In this document: piece after piece, positions 43,434 to 55,408 of the stretch
Position numbering within the stretch: position 1 is the first letter of the stretch
Layout: every line of letters begins with the position of its first letter
Assembly: GCF_035046485.1 (NCBI RefSeq)
Contig: NC_085138.1
Location: forward strand, 23,344,800 to 23,408,799
Length of the DNA: 64,000 nt
Source of the DNA: Aedes albopictus
Lineage: Eukaryota > Arthropoda > Insecta > Diptera > Culicidae
Reading direction: 5' to 3'
The notes under the pieces: model-generated
The model's database searches: none
What the model was told of the DNA's origin: nothing
The model's input: the letters and a program-made list of their open reading frames with translations, nothing else
Made by a program: the position numbers and the translations under genes

Positions 43434-44059
43434 AGTATTATCGGCAGGTTTGTTCTCTTCGTCATGAGGTTTTTTTTAAAACGCGTCTTTCTTTTTATTC
43501 TTCAATCACTTAACCTAATTAACAGCTGTTTTTGTCCCCTAGGGCACTGCGTGAGCGATTCCAATTGGCAGCTGCATTACACTTAGTACAGCGCCTAAAT
43601 GTATTCTATTCTAGTTGTACTATAACGAACTGGTTGCCCTTGCGCAGCTGTCACTTTTCTACCCTGTCCATGGTAGAACGATGAGCACGAGGATGTTGAT
43701 GTGTGGCTCTTTTTCTTTTTCCAGTCCGATTGGGGATCCATTATGAGTTGCCATTAGCCGATATCCAAGTTTCCGGGTCCGTTAGAGCATATGCTCTGCA
43801 GAGGATCAGGTGTCAGCCGCTTTCGGGGGGAAGAGCAACTGACGAAAAATTACAAGTGCCAGGGCTGGGATCGAACCTATGACTATCCACTTATGAAGTG
43901 AACGTGTAGCCACTACGCATGAGGGGTTAGCGTCGGCCAAGTTTTCTGAAACTTGGTTGTATAATTCAGATTGGTTGGGAAGGATTTGAGGCCCACTCTG
44001 AGTGCAACAGCTTCCAAAAAAAAACCCATGACGAAGAGAACAAAACTGCAGAAAATACA
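43434..44059 (-). mobile_element. SINE-like repeat with tRNA-like head inside an inverted-repeat element
   Basis: On minus, about 43843-43922 has a tRNA-like head: A-box-like TGCGTAGTGGCTACA and B-box GGTTCGATCCC. The body reaches down to about 43490, ending in AAGAATAAAAAG. A diverged second copy of body and head is at 47390-47760. Outside it, inverted arms of about 44 bp (43434-43485 and 44008-44059) share TTTGTTCTCTTCGTCATG. Either a tRNA-derived SINE sits inside a MITE, or the inverted arms are part of the element. Confidence 0.6.
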
Positions 44060-44324
44060 CAATTTCCTCTATATCGAAGTAAACTGCAATGAAATGGTAT
44101 AAACTGAATCCATTTTTATAAATAATTCGTTTAAGTATCCCAAACTCATAGCTTAAATGGAGATTTCAGTGTATAAGACAACATTAGCGTAGCTAGTGTT
44201 AAAATATATAGCCTTCTAATCTCATAATAACCCATCTTAATAACTTAAAACTATACAATTCGGATTTTTTATTCGTTAGGTCAAATTTTCTAAATTTTTA
44301 GTTGAAATGAATATTTAAAAAAAT

Positions 44325-44450
44325 ATGCACCTCTTTGGCACGAAAGCATGAAAACGTGAAAATATTATTATGTATACAAGTCTGTTGTACCTAAACATAA
44401 TTTGGCCCTTCCAACGTAATTTTCCTGAAAACTACAAAGCAACATTTTTA
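44325..44450 (-). repeat. decayed fragment of the 1736-2820 fold-back family
   Basis: ACCTCTTTGG, CATGAAAACGTGAAAA, and later CAACGTAATTTTCCTGAAAACTACAA match, in order, the reverse complement of the left arm. Confidence 0.65.
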
Positions 44451-44698
44451 GTCTATACATATAATTCTTTGCTATTGTGGAGGAAGTATTGTGAAAATTG
44501 CAAAAGACGCCGTCTTTAACCGCTGCAGCGTTAGCACAGACTGAACGATCACTAACACAGCGCAAGATTTTTTTGTCTCAAGAGAAAACTTATGTTTCTC
44601 TGACAGATTTTGGGCCGCTAAATCCGAATCCGGGCTCAGAGCTCCAGCACGTCACAATTTTTAACGGTACTTATGAGAGTTCGACTGATATGTGTAAT

Positions 44699-45118
44699 CT
44701 AGCTACTTTATCGGCGCTGCAGTCTTGGGGAATCAAAACGACTGTTTTAGATTTGTGCAGTACAGTGAAAATCAAGTGAAATCGCCCAAAAACTAAGCTA
44801 CGGTTCACTTGACAAGAAATGTAGGTCAAAATCACACCACACGCTGTACCTATAATGCATTTATGTATGAAAAATTAATTTCACAGCCGATGTATAAAAA
44901 CAAACACGACACCGACAGTCCTATGTCAATTCTAACAAAAAGCGACTAGTCAGAATGTAAGTCAACTAATACTACCCATAATTCATGCCACCAATAAAGA
45001 TCCCATTACAGTTTCCCTTTGAAGAAGACTCGAAACAGAGTCGAAACGTCGGGACAAATCTAAAACAGTCGTTTTGATTCCCCAAGACTGCAGCGCCGAT
45101 AAAGTAGCTAGAGAACAC
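44699..45118. mobile_element. 420-bp element with about 60-bp terminal inverted repeats
   Basis: CTAGCTACTTTATCGGCGCT through CAAAACGACTGTTTTAGATTTG is repeated inverted at 45054-45118, nearly perfectly. A 13-bp direct repeat CACAATTTTTAAC lies outside both ends (44654-44666 and 45124-45136). It could be a target duplication of a somewhat larger unit. Just inside the right arm is TTGAAGAAGACTCGAAACAGAGTCGAAACGTC-type sequence (45018-45049), with a small stem resembling a hammerhead core. Confidence 0.8.
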
Positions 45119-45187
45119 AATTTTTAACTATACCTCAATTTATAGGGCAAAATATGTGATTGTGGGCTTTTCTTTAATGCAAGCCAT

Positions 45188-45403
45188 CAAGCATGGAAGA
45201 GGAGCGCATCTGGTGTGATGGTTAGAATACTTGACTATCACGCCGAGAATCTGGGATCGAATCCCACTCCCGACAAACTCGCAAAATGTGAGTTCTTCCT
45301 CGGAAGGGAAGTAAAGTGTGGGCTACGAGATGAACTAGCCTAGGGCTAAAAATCTCGTTAATACAGATAACAAAAAAAAAGAACAGAATAATCAGGCATG
45401 GAA
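45188..45403 (+). mobile_element. tRNA-derived SINE (Feilai-like) with target duplication
   Basis: Full copy with TGGTGTGATGG, GATCGAATCCC, CTCGGAAGGGAAG and an A-run. It is flanked by CAAGCATGGAA (45188-45198) and CAGGCATGGAA (45393-45403), an 11-bp target duplication with one mismatch. Confidence 0.92.
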
Positions 45404-45466
45404 TTATCGAAAGGTAAATTGGTCAATTAACATCTAAATTAACGACTCATGCAAAATATTTCGTTA

Positions 45467-45586
45467 TACCAAATCAAAATTGATAGATTTAAGCATTTTA
45501 TGTTAGTATGAAAACTTGCATGCAACTTGTATGGGAAACATCGTACCTAACATAAATCACTTAAATCTATCAAATTCGATTTGGTA
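45467..45586. mobile_element. 120-bp hairpin MITE with TA target
   Basis: TA flanks. The arms CCAAATCAAAATTGATAGA and, reverse complemented, CCAAATCGAATTTGATAGA extend inward through TTTAAG and TTATGTTAG. Confidence 0.8.
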
Positions 45587-46374
45587 CGTAGTAAACTGAT
45601 GAAGTTGGTGAAACAAACCAACTTTTAATTTTTTTTTGTCCAACAAACATCAATGATTGATAACTGCTCGAAAACCGCACGCAATAATTTGTAGATAGCA
45701 CGTATTGAATTTCATCTCTATTGTTCTGAATCCAGTCAGCTTACTTCTCTTCACAATCTTACAATCCCTGTAGTAAAGGGACTCGTTTAGTTATTTTGTT
45801 TGGAACAGTAGTCGGGAAATCACCCAGATAGAGTGCAGAATTATCGTTTAAGTTAAAATACACATAAATATAAACAAAAAAACCACCCAGATAATACAGA
45901 AATGTAAGTAAATCATAAAATAGAGTTTGAATATGTATTATATTCAAATAAATTTGCAGCTTCGAAGCTACGTAGTTCAGTAACTCCAAAGACTGTGTTT
46001 TCACCGTGAATTTACATCAACAGGTATAGACGTCTAGCCGTATGGCCACGAAGCCCACAACTTCAGGCAGAATTCCTGGAAACGTTTCCGGCAAAACTCT
46101 GTTTTTTTTATTTTTTAATGGTATTATTGAAAGAATCGCATTTTCAGTCACACTGAGATGTTATGGCTAAAGATAGTTATTGAAATCTTATTAGACATTT
46201 TATATGAACTTGTGCAGATTTCTTGGAGACGATTCTAAGTTTTCTGAGCTAGAAAAAATACATGCTTAAGTCTAAGCTATTTCTTTGTTAATTTTTTTTT
46301 CTTTTGAAAAAACTCTTGTATGATTAGCCTCAAGTTAAGATACACATCAATAATAAATAAAAATCAAAAACTTT
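45587..46374. other. AT-rich non-coding stretch
   Basis: Only short AT-rich frames, no recognised element. Confidence 0.5.
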
Positions 46375-46623
46375 TATTGCGCATTTCCCACCCCACTGGC
46401 ACTGGACCTCTTTCGCAATTAGCATAAGTGCATAAAACTGCGGATAAAACTGCGATTTCGCATCGAATCGTGTCGGTGTCTTCTGCGCACTTATTCAGCA
46501 TCTCAAAATGAATAAGTGCGCTGTAGACATCGACACGATTCGATGCGAAATCGCAGATTTATTCATGATCTCGCACTTATGTTAACTGTGAAACGGGTCC
46601 AGTAGGGTGGGAATAGCGCAATA
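46375..46623. mobile_element. 249-bp hairpin MITE with TA target
   Basis: TA flanks. The ends TTGCGCATTTCCCACCC and, reverse complemented, TTGCGCTATTCCCACCC are followed by a long inner inverted repeat (CGATTTCGCATCGAATCGTG and complement). Confidence 0.88.
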
Positions 46624-47389
46624 TAAAGCCAACCATTTTTTTTTTTTTTTATTTTCAATAATTAGGCTCAGTGTACCAGTGTACCAGCTATAGTACCTTA
46701 AATTCGCCATAATCCTTTTTCAACCTTCAATGATGCAAGTCAATATGGAAAAAATGTGGACAGCAGATCACGTTCGCAAAAGATGGTTGCAATCATTCAA
46801 ACTTCACAATTTGCGCAAATTATGAAAGAAATAAATCGTTTTCCTTAAATTTTCGGCTTCCTTGCACCCTGTTTCGCCATAGTGCACCAGTTATGGCTAA
46901 TCCCATAAGGAATGCATGCTAATAGTGCGAAGTGGAACACAAATTATCACATGTATCCATAACTAGTACAGGGTTCCTATCATTGGCACACGCTGTAATA
47001 AATACTTAATGTAGTTTTGGACCCGTATATATATTTTTCCTGTAAAGTATGAAAGCTTATCAATCATTTGACATATCGATGACATTCGACGGTCTTCTTC
47101 TTATTTTTGTAGAAATAGTTTTTTCTTAAATACTGCGATAACTGGTTCAGACACCCTAGTTACAATTTTAAAGATTTTTTTTATTCTTTTCACGTTCAAA
47201 ATTATATTGTCTAAGCTATATGTATAATTGGTAAAACCCATCAAATTTTTAAGCTAAAAGTTCATTTTTTGTGCAATTTCGCTATTTTTAGTTTTGTTTC
47301 CTGACAATTTTTTTTTTGAAATTTGGCGAATGCGCACAGAAATTTAGTGAACCAAAAAGTTTATTTGAAAAACTCGACAAGTGTGACAG
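46624..47389. other. AT-rich non-coding stretch
   Basis: No gene or structured repeat recognised. Confidence 0.5.
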
Positions 47390-47760
47390 CAGTTTTTTTT
47401 ATTCTTAACTGCTAACTCAATTGACAGCTCTATTCCATTGTCCACTAGAGCACTACGTCAGCAACTATAGCTGGCAGCTGTGTTTACATTTTTGTGCAGC
47501 GCTTAAATGTTTTCTATTCTACTATGTTGAGCTGATTGCTTTGGTGCTGCGCTCACTTTTCTACCCTGTCCGTCCATGATAGAATGATGAGCACGATGAA
47601 GTTTATGTTTGGCTATTGTTCCTTTCCCAGTTCGAGTAAGGGTTCATTATGAATTTATGAGTTGAAGTTTGCAACTGACGAAAAATTGCAATTGCTGTGA
47701 CTGCGCATTAAAACCAAGACCACCCGCTTATAAAGCGAACGTGTATTGTTACAGTTTTAT
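47390..47760 (-). mobile_element. second, decayed copy of the SINE-like repeat
   Basis: Aligned with 43490-43922: TTTCTACCCTGTCC, GATGAGCACGA, GGCAGCTG and the head region ACCACCCGCTTATAAAGCGAACGTGTA. The B-box is mutated. The inverted outer arms of the first copy are not seen here. Confidence 0.7.
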
Positions 47761-49009
47761 AACATTGAAAAGGGTGCTAGTGAAAGGGTTTTTCATCGTA
47801 ATCAGGGGCATTGTTATTTTATATGAGTACACACCGTCGAGACCTTTTGTATATCGACAAAAACAAAAATTTTCATGTCATTCTGGTCGAGAATAGTCAC
47901 AAAAAGGATCCACCAACATTCTTTTGAAATAACTGAACTCTGACATCAATTGCAAAATATGGAAAATTCGCCAATAACGCCTGTTTAGAAACGGCCAGAA
48001 GTTCTAAGAAGAATGCCTTTAGATATTTCAGCAGTTATATCAGTAAAAACATATAGCTGAAATTTCTCAAAATATTCGACCAGAAATATAAATTTGCTTG
48101 TACACTTTATTATTTTTATTATTATTTTTAATTTATTTTAAGAACCCTTTAACTGTATACTTTATGTTAACAAGCGTGTAATGCTTTATGTAAACATTTT
48201 TTACTATCAGAGAATGCCACTCAGCAAAATTCCACAGAAAAAACTTTGGTGAATTTTATTTTGATTTTTTTTGCTACTAATTTTTTTCTGTGATTCACTA
48301 CAAATTTGAAACAACAATTTCATCAGAAGTCTTCGTGAATCCTAACAGCATTTTGAAAATGTGTAAAATATTAGTAAGGAAAGATGCAGGAGTAAACTGT
48401 ATCATGCACAGTTCAAAATTAATACATCGAGTTCACAGTAACAAAATGACCTCCATAGCTGTCAACACAATTCTCCATCGGGTTGTAAAATTGCAGGTTG
48501 TCTGCAGTATGGAGCTTGCTTACAACTTTGTGTGCAAGAAATTCTTCTTAGTTAATTTGAAGAAAATGAAATGGAAATTTAAACGTTCTAATATTTAAGT
48601 CACGTGTTGTTTTTAGAATTTCCTTCTGTTTGGTGTTAATATTTAATATATTGTTAAATAAATGTACGTGCGTTCTTCAAATTTACTTCTGTTTTTTTTA
48701 AGTTTAGCGGTTTTACAAGTGAAATTTATAACTGAAAATATTGCAACATTTTCTAGAAAAAAAAAATCACAAACTTCTACAAATTTATTTTTTGGGATTA
48801 TTTTTCCTGAATTTCTTAAGTTTGAGTAGCCAATCAGCAGCTTCGGCAACCATGTTTGTCTAATTTCAGAATAATGAAACTCTATCCTCAAAGCTGCTGA
48901 ATTAAGCACCTGTTTATTTGTCACTCTTAAAACATGAGGTAAACAATCGATGAAATTGCCAAAAATCAGTTCATTATTTGAAAGTCCAGTAATGCAGCAT
49001 TTCACTACA
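47761..49009. other. AT-rich non-coding stretch
   Basis: Short AT-rich frames only (longest 120 codons, minus, low complexity). No element or gene recognised. Confidence 0.5.
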
Positions 49010-49320
49010 AGAAATCCTACCTGGAATTACTTAAGATATTTCTTCACATTGTTAGTCTCTGTCGAAACTCCATCTGGTATTTCAGACATTTCTTCTCTTC
49101 AGAGAATCATTCAGGAATTTCCCGTAGTGGTTTCAGCAGGAATGCCTTCAGGGCTTCTTCCAGGAATTCGTTTGATCTCCTTCCTTCAAGCATTTCCTTA
49201 AGTATGTTTTCAGACAGATTTATTAGATTTTTAATAGATTTCTTTGTGATGCTAAAGAAAAGCTACCTTAAAGATTTCTTCAGGTATTCCTCGAAGGATT
49301 CCTCAAGGTACCACCAGGCA
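49010..49320. repeat. decayed 12-bp minisatellite family
   Basis: Words such as TTCAGGAATTTCC, CTTCTTCCAGGAATTCG and TTCTTCAGGTATTCCTC. Same family as 8845-12560. Confidence 0.55.
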
Positions 49321-51219
49321 CTCTGTTGGGGATTTAATATTGTTTTTTTTTTAAATACATTCAAAACCCGATGTTCTGGTCACCTTTCAGATGTTACTGT
49401 TTCTTTTGTATGGGATCGCAACAATTAACATATTTTAAAATTTTCCCTTATCATTGAATCGGTATCCCAAATAGGCTTTCAGGTAAAATACAAAACTTTA
49501 GAGTTGAACATCCCTATAAAAATTCAATATAACTTAATCCAAAATCCACATAATTTTGAATTAAAGAGAATCACCTTCCAAAACATGTTTGAATTGATTC
49601 TAGATGATGAAAAATGATATTTAAATCAAAATATACAAATAAGGGTATTGAAGAGTTAAATTGAAGCAATAGTTTCAGATTGCATAATGTTCATTATGTG
49701 CACTATATGAAATACTCGTGTAAACTCTTAAGCAGTCTTAAATAGCCACATGCATATACTAGGTCACAGCGAAATAGATAATCGCGAAGATCTCGATCTT
49801 TACACCTCATTGGAAACAACCGCACTCGAGTGCACTCTCCTGCCGCATTCATCTGTCATGTTCGTCCACTTGGTGCCTCTGATTGGACACCTAATAAACA
49901 CAACAAAACATAACCTCTTGGCTTCTTTTGCGCTCTCTCAATCACCATGATTGTTTGTTTGGCACCATACGTCCTGCTAGTAACATACCAGCCAGCACAG
50001 CGGAGGTAAGTGCAACTAAGTCGGTCACTACCTATGACAACGGAATGCCCGTAGCGAGCCTTCGGCGATATTGAGTAACGACAACGCGATCTCCTTCGGT
50101 TCGGTACTAAGCCAACTAAGCTAAATGTGTGCTGTTGGTTGATCCTTAACCTCGTCGGTACAAAGCAGCGAGCGAGCAAATCACCTAGGGCGACCCCGCA
50201 CAACTTGCATCAGCCAGCGTGGCTTGCATAACATAAACACCCCGAAAAACACAATCACAATCGAATCCCGCGCCGGAGGGTCATCCAAATTGTCAATTAG
50301 TGACCCACTTGCTGGCTTTGGTTGGGCGCTCGTGCTCGGGAGCAATTGAATTCGCACAATTAGACAACTCCGTAAATGGGTTCGGCACTTTAATTGCAGC
50401 TCTGTGTGCCGGCTGGGTCTGGAATGTTGCTTTCGCACCACCAACCGGAATTCCCGCCACCGAACCACGCATCCGATTCGATTGCACCCGAATGAACTAC
50501 GCCGGTAGATATCTATGGAGACCGCGGAGAGGCACGTGATGGAATGAATGTTGTTTGCTACACCCCCCTGGATTTTTTTCTGCTCAAACAGAAGACCCTC
50601 GAGGGAGCAGCGATTTAGAGACCTGTTACAAAGTATGGTCAAGGCCTGGGAGGTCTGTGGAAAATCGTGCGAACAGATTGCAATTGTGAGTGGCGGCGCA
50701 CCTCCTGAGATCGGCAACAAAGTAGCTTCGTAAGGTCTTGTTTCGACACCCGCAAGAAGAACACAGGGAGAACAACGGAAGCTGACGAATACAGGGGTTT
50801 GCTATTAGCAATCGAGCCTTCTTGTAGGATTGGATTCAATTAAAATATTTATCGGTAATAAGTCAATTATTATTGTTGCGTTGCACGGTGTCTTTGTGTG
50901 TTTTTTTTTTCTGTCTGTTTGCTTCCTAAGCGATTTCACATTCTTGGTAAATGCCGACTGATATTGCACAGTGGGAAAAACTGGAAACAACAACCCGAGA
51001 TCCCAACTAGTTTGTTTTGTAGTTGTGATACAACAATTTCAGTTAGCTGTAACATAAATTTGAATGTTTGTATATCAGGATTCATCAATAGAAATGTCTA
51101 AAAACAGTTCTAATATGAAATGTTTGTATTTTTTTTCCTAATTTATTACTAGCTGTCCCGGCAAACATAGTTTTGTCTACTAATACATTACACGGTTTTC
51201 AAGCCGTTCGAACATCGGC
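49321..51219. other. non-coding stretch, GC-richer in the middle
   Basis: The segment at about 49850-50800 is GC-richer, with overlapping frames up to 179 codons on minus, none with a recognisable domain. It may be old host DNA. AT-rich flanks. CTAGCTGTCCCGGCAAAC at about 51150 resembles a motif I recall from insect repeats, but I cannot name an element. Confidence 0.4.
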
Positions 51220-52135
51220 GCTGAGCACTACCTGATTATGATCAAACTGTGTGTGAAAGACTCTCCGTCATTAATTGTGAAACTAGAGTCGATAGAACGA
51301 ATGGTTCGACGAGGAGTGCAGAATAGGAATAGAATAATGCAGCGTGGGTGGTAATGCTGCAGTAAGGAACCCAGCAGAACGTGGAACGTTACAAACAGAA
51401 TCGAAAACAACAGACCCGCTTATTTCGGGAGATAAATACGCCATCTGGAAGAAGTGGTGTACGAGACCGTTCTCAACAACGCAGAAGTTCTAGCAGAAGC
51501 TCAATGAATTGCACAATGGCTTCGTTCCGCGAGTCGAGATGTGCAGGGGATAAGGATGGCAACCTCTTGACGGACGGACATGAGGTGATTGAAAGATAGA
51601 GGCAGCACTTCGATGAGTACTGACTGGTGAGGAGAACGTAGGCACGATAGATCAGGGCACGACTACGGCAGTCGAAGATGGATCTAATCCAGCTCCCATG
51701 CTGACGGAAGTATGCCATTTACCAGGTCAAAACCAACAAAGCAGCTGATAAGGATTTATTCACAGCTGAACTAATCCAGATGGACCCAGAACAAGTGGCC
51801 ACCCACCTGTACCAGTTAATGCTAAGGGTCTGGGAAACCAAACAGCTACCGGAATAGTGGAAACAAGGAGTAATTTGTCCCATATTCACAAGAAAGGCGA
51901 CCATTTGGAATGTGAGTACTTCAGAGCGATTTCGAATACCGTCTACAAGTGCTATTCAAGAGCATCTTCTGTTGTCAAGCTGATTTCATCGATGACCGGT
52001 CGACAACGGAACAGACCTTCACCGTACGCCAAATTGCAAAGAAATGTTATAAATTGCAGGTCCCAACAAGCTGTTCATCGACTTCTAGGCGGCATGCGAC
52101 AGTATCGACCGGAAATATACGATATTGTCGCGCCT
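51220..52135 (+). pseudogene. decayed LINE reverse transcriptase (linker to fingers)
   Basis: With several frame breaks, plus-strand pieces read KQQTRLFREIN, CAGDKDGNLLTDGHEVIER, QHFDEY, ELIQMDPEQ-like, KKGDHLECEYFRAIS, then STTEQTFTVRQIAKKC and a palm-like CDSIDRK near 52110. The order matches the region between endonuclease and RT palm in the same LINE family as 41450-42490. No intact domain. Confidence 0.75.
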
Positions 52136-52590
52136 CTAAAACCTCTCGGCACCCCCAGAAACTCTTCTGAATGCGCTTGAAACTTTTTGTAGCGTCCATC
52201 AATTCTTCTGGAACTCCCTGAGATGCTCCGGTGCACTCCTTGAAAACCCTCTGAAAAGCTCATAGGAAACCTCATAAGAACACCCATGGGACGCTCCTGA
52301 ATCACCTGGAATGCCTTCAAAACTCATTTAAAACCGTAACGCCGTTGAAGCTCCTTAGAACACCCCTGAAACCTCTTGGAAACCCCCGGAACGCCCCAGA
52401 AACAACCTGAAACCATTTGAAAACTCCTAGAACGCTCATGAAACTCCGGAACGCTACAGACACCCCTTGAAAACCATTGGAGCGCCTCTGAAACCTTCAG
52501 GAACACACCTGGAATGTCTTTGAAGTTTCCTGAAACCCCTTGAAACCATCTGAAATATGGCTGAAACTGGGACGCCCCTGAAATTGAAAA
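52136..52590. repeat. decayed CCTGAAACCCC-type repeat
   Basis: Irregular tandem of CCCCTGAAACC, CTTGGAACACC, GGAACGCCCC and similar words, with the same style as 17211-17520 and 54480-55020. Confidence 0.65.
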
Positions 52591-53307
52591 AAAAAACTTG
52601 TAATGCCAAAGTAATGCAAACAGTTTAGATAATGTCAGTGTTCAAAAATCAATTTATGTTTCATAATGGAAGTGTGATGAAAAAAATCGTAAAATCCCGA
52701 TAAGAAGGTAACTTTCAACAATGCAAAAGTGTTAACGACATCCTCTCAAAATTTAAAGAATTGTGCAGTTTTCGTGTCATTAGCAACATACAATTTTAAA
52801 TCATTCAAATGTAAAATATCAAATGTGCTATATCGTGGTACTCATCTATACGCTTCTAAAGCGGCCGTTTCAAATAAACGAGAACTACGTAAGTTCGGTT
52901 TACAAAACGATTTTCATAAACTGATCAACATTTGGGTAGAGTTGAAGAATTGGCGAATCACCCTAGAATTTTTCTACTGTTTAAACTTCTGAACAGGTTT
53001 GTGAGTTGTTTTTTTTTTCAGATTTATCCTCAGAAATATGTCAATCAAATCCTGGTATGCATGCCAACAGCATTCCAATACAAAACTTTTGAAGAAATCC
53101 TATATATGTATATTGAAGATTTTATTCAAATTTCAAATTTCCAGAAAAAAAAATTGAGATTTCCAAACACATTCATAATGAGAGTTTTGAAAGTCTGAGC
53201 AAAGTTTCCGTAGAAGTTCCCAGGAATTCATGAGTCCCGAACCAACGATACCTTTGCAACTAACAAACAACCCTTCCTGCAGCCTTGGCTGCAATATTAG
53301 TACCAAG
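52591..53307. other. AT-rich non-coding stretch
   Basis: No gene or element recognised. Confidence 0.5.
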
Positions 53308-53981
53308 CCCAAGCAGCACCTGCAACATCATCCAAAATGTGGTTTTCTATGCTTTGGTCTAAAAGAGTTGCAATAAAAGCGCACGCAACTTCCATCTTGT
53401 CAGTTGAGTTGCATTTAAACTCCGAATATCGTTAAGTTGCAGCTTTGATTCATAGGAATTACAAATAACATCGTATTTAACATCGATTTATGGAGGCGGA
53501 GCTTACATATTCCTCACAAGTGGCAATACAGTCAGCTTGCATTAAATGTGTCATGTAACACACATGAAACATCTTACTCTGGTTTGTTTGTTCAGATTAG
53601 GTTCCAAATGTGTTGCGGAAAACTTGCGCGTCTTTTCATTTTGACAGCTTTCTAACTTGTGGCAAAGACGGTACAATGAAGTAACGCGTAACTTCAATAG
53701 CTTTTATGGTGCATTGAGCAGCAAATCTTTCACAGAGCACAGGTGTAGTATGTAAGGACAAGGTGAGTGGTTAATACTCCTGGTGTCCATGTTCGAGTCT
53801 GAATATATTTTTTTCATTTTTTTCATCATTCGCCCTGGCTCATGTTGCATAACGATTTAAAATTAGCGCTTTTTGCGTTTCAAAGAAGAAGCAATTGTGT
53901 TCTGTTGTCCTTAATATGAACAGGGAATAAGTTGCACTGATTTTGCTGGTACTGGCTTTGAAACAAGTCGTGTTGCTTGGG
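53308..53981. mobile_element. about 674-bp element with CCCAAGCARCAC ends
   Basis: The left end is CCCAAGCAGCACCTG; the right end reverse complemented is CCCAAGCAACACGACTTG. At 53763-53802 a tRNA-like piece with GTGAGTGGTTAATA and GTTCGAGTC (B-box-like) is followed by a T-run, suggesting a captured or nested tRNA-related fragment. No coding capacity. The ends resemble the hairpin MITE at 27214-27384. Confidence 0.6.
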
Positions 53982-53987
53982 AGCTTG

Positions 53988-54025
53988 GTTATGTGAAATT
54001 TGGTAATTACCAAATTTCACATAAC
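53988..54025. repeat. perfect 38-bp palindrome
   Basis: GTTATGTGAAATTTGGTAA is followed directly by its exact reverse complement, with no loop. It lies 7 bp from the end of the 53308-53981 element. Confidence 0.95.
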
Positions 54026-54109
54026 AAAGATAGGTACTAATATTCCTTCCCTCTTTCAACCTGACTGCAAGGACGTGGCGGCGCAGTTATTCTACCGTTA
54101 AAGAGAGTT

Positions 54110-54400
54110 CATCAAGATATACTTTGCGAACTTCCCGGGAATTCTCCCAGTAGGTTCCACAATTTCCCTAAGGATTTCATAGGGAGTTCCTCCAAGATAT
54201 CCTCGAGAATATTAATGGGATACCACATAGCTTTTCCGCGGGGTTTCTTATATCTACTCCTGCGGAACTCCTTTAATGATTCTCCGATAATTTCAGCAGG
54301 ATTTCCCCGGCAACTCTTCTCATGTTTTTTTTTCACAAGGACTCTAAGGAGTCCCTGAGAATTCGTGTAGGGTTTCCTCCTGAAGCTCATTCAATTCGTG
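54110..54400. repeat. decayed 12-bp minisatellite family
   Basis: TTCCCGGGAATTCTCCC, AGGGAGTTCCTCCAAG and GGATTTCCCCGG words in the same 12-bp style as 8845-12560, strongly diverged. Confidence 0.45.
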
Positions 54401-54479
54401 TATGAAAATCCTGACTCCTACAATCATACAAATTACTCTGAATTTACCCTAGAACCACATCAGAATCCCAATCAGCGAT

Positions 54480-55020
54480 CACATCAAAATTTCCCAGAAT
54501 GTCTCCAGAGGTTTTTAACGGGGTTAGAGGCCTTACAAAGGAGTTTTCGGGGGGTTTCGGAGATATCAGGTGCGTTACTTGGATCCGAGGGGGTTTTAGG
54601 GGAATTTTGGTGGCATTGCAGGAAGTTTCAGTGGATTTTCAGCGGTTTTCAGAGGCGTTACGCAGACCTGAGGTTTTGGAGAGTCTCAGTTGCTTTACAT
54701 TCAAGAGGGTTTTGGGGCGATTCGAGGGATTTCAGAAAATTAGAGGATTTTCAGAGACCCTTTCACAAAACCCTTGAAACTGCCTTGTAATGCCTTGAAA
54801 CGACCCTGAAACTTTCGTTATCCCATTGAAACGCCTTTGAAATTAGCATAAAATATTTGAAAAGCCCCTGAAACCACTGAAAAAAAGGCTCTTTATAACC
54901 CCCTCCCTCCCCCTTAATCACTTTGAAACGTTCCAGCATCACCCATGACACTATTGAAACGCTTCTGAAATCCCCGTAATCCTACTTAAATGTCAGCAAA
55001 ACCTGACGGAGCGTCCTCGA
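54480..55020. repeat. decayed CCTGAAAC-type repeat
   Basis: GAGGTTTT/GGGGTTTC words on the left half and CCTTGAAACGACCCTGAAAC words on the right half look like the same degenerate unit in opposite orientations. A short extra piece lies at 55285-55365. Confidence 0.5.
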
Positions 55021-55408
55021 AAGTTTCTTTTTACACATGGCTAGTAAAAAACGTTCGACAGTTGTTTATTTTGTTTCATTCTACAAAGCAGGAGCTAAAA
55101 TCTAGGGATAAGCAAGTTCACCGCCTGTCGGATTCGTGATTTCGTTCATGATGATACAACTCCATTTCTACTATTTCAGCATGGTGGTACGAATTGACTG
55201 TACACATGCAAATTACGAGAACTTGTTTTACGGATCGTATTCGTTGAGTTTTTACGAAAGTATATTATCAGAGTGTAATCCTCCGAAAAAACGCCCTGAT
55301 GCGCCCCTGAAGCCTCTTGGAACCCCTTTTTTTGGGCTTCCTGGAAACATACTGGAAACCCTCTTAGCCAAGGAGCAATACCTGTTGTTGCAAAGTAGAT
55401 TCTCACAA

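Noticed and set aside
43843..43922. Functional tRNA gene on minus
   Set aside because: Stem pairing is incomplete and the sequence continues into a repeated body with a second decayed copy at 47.4-47.8 kb.
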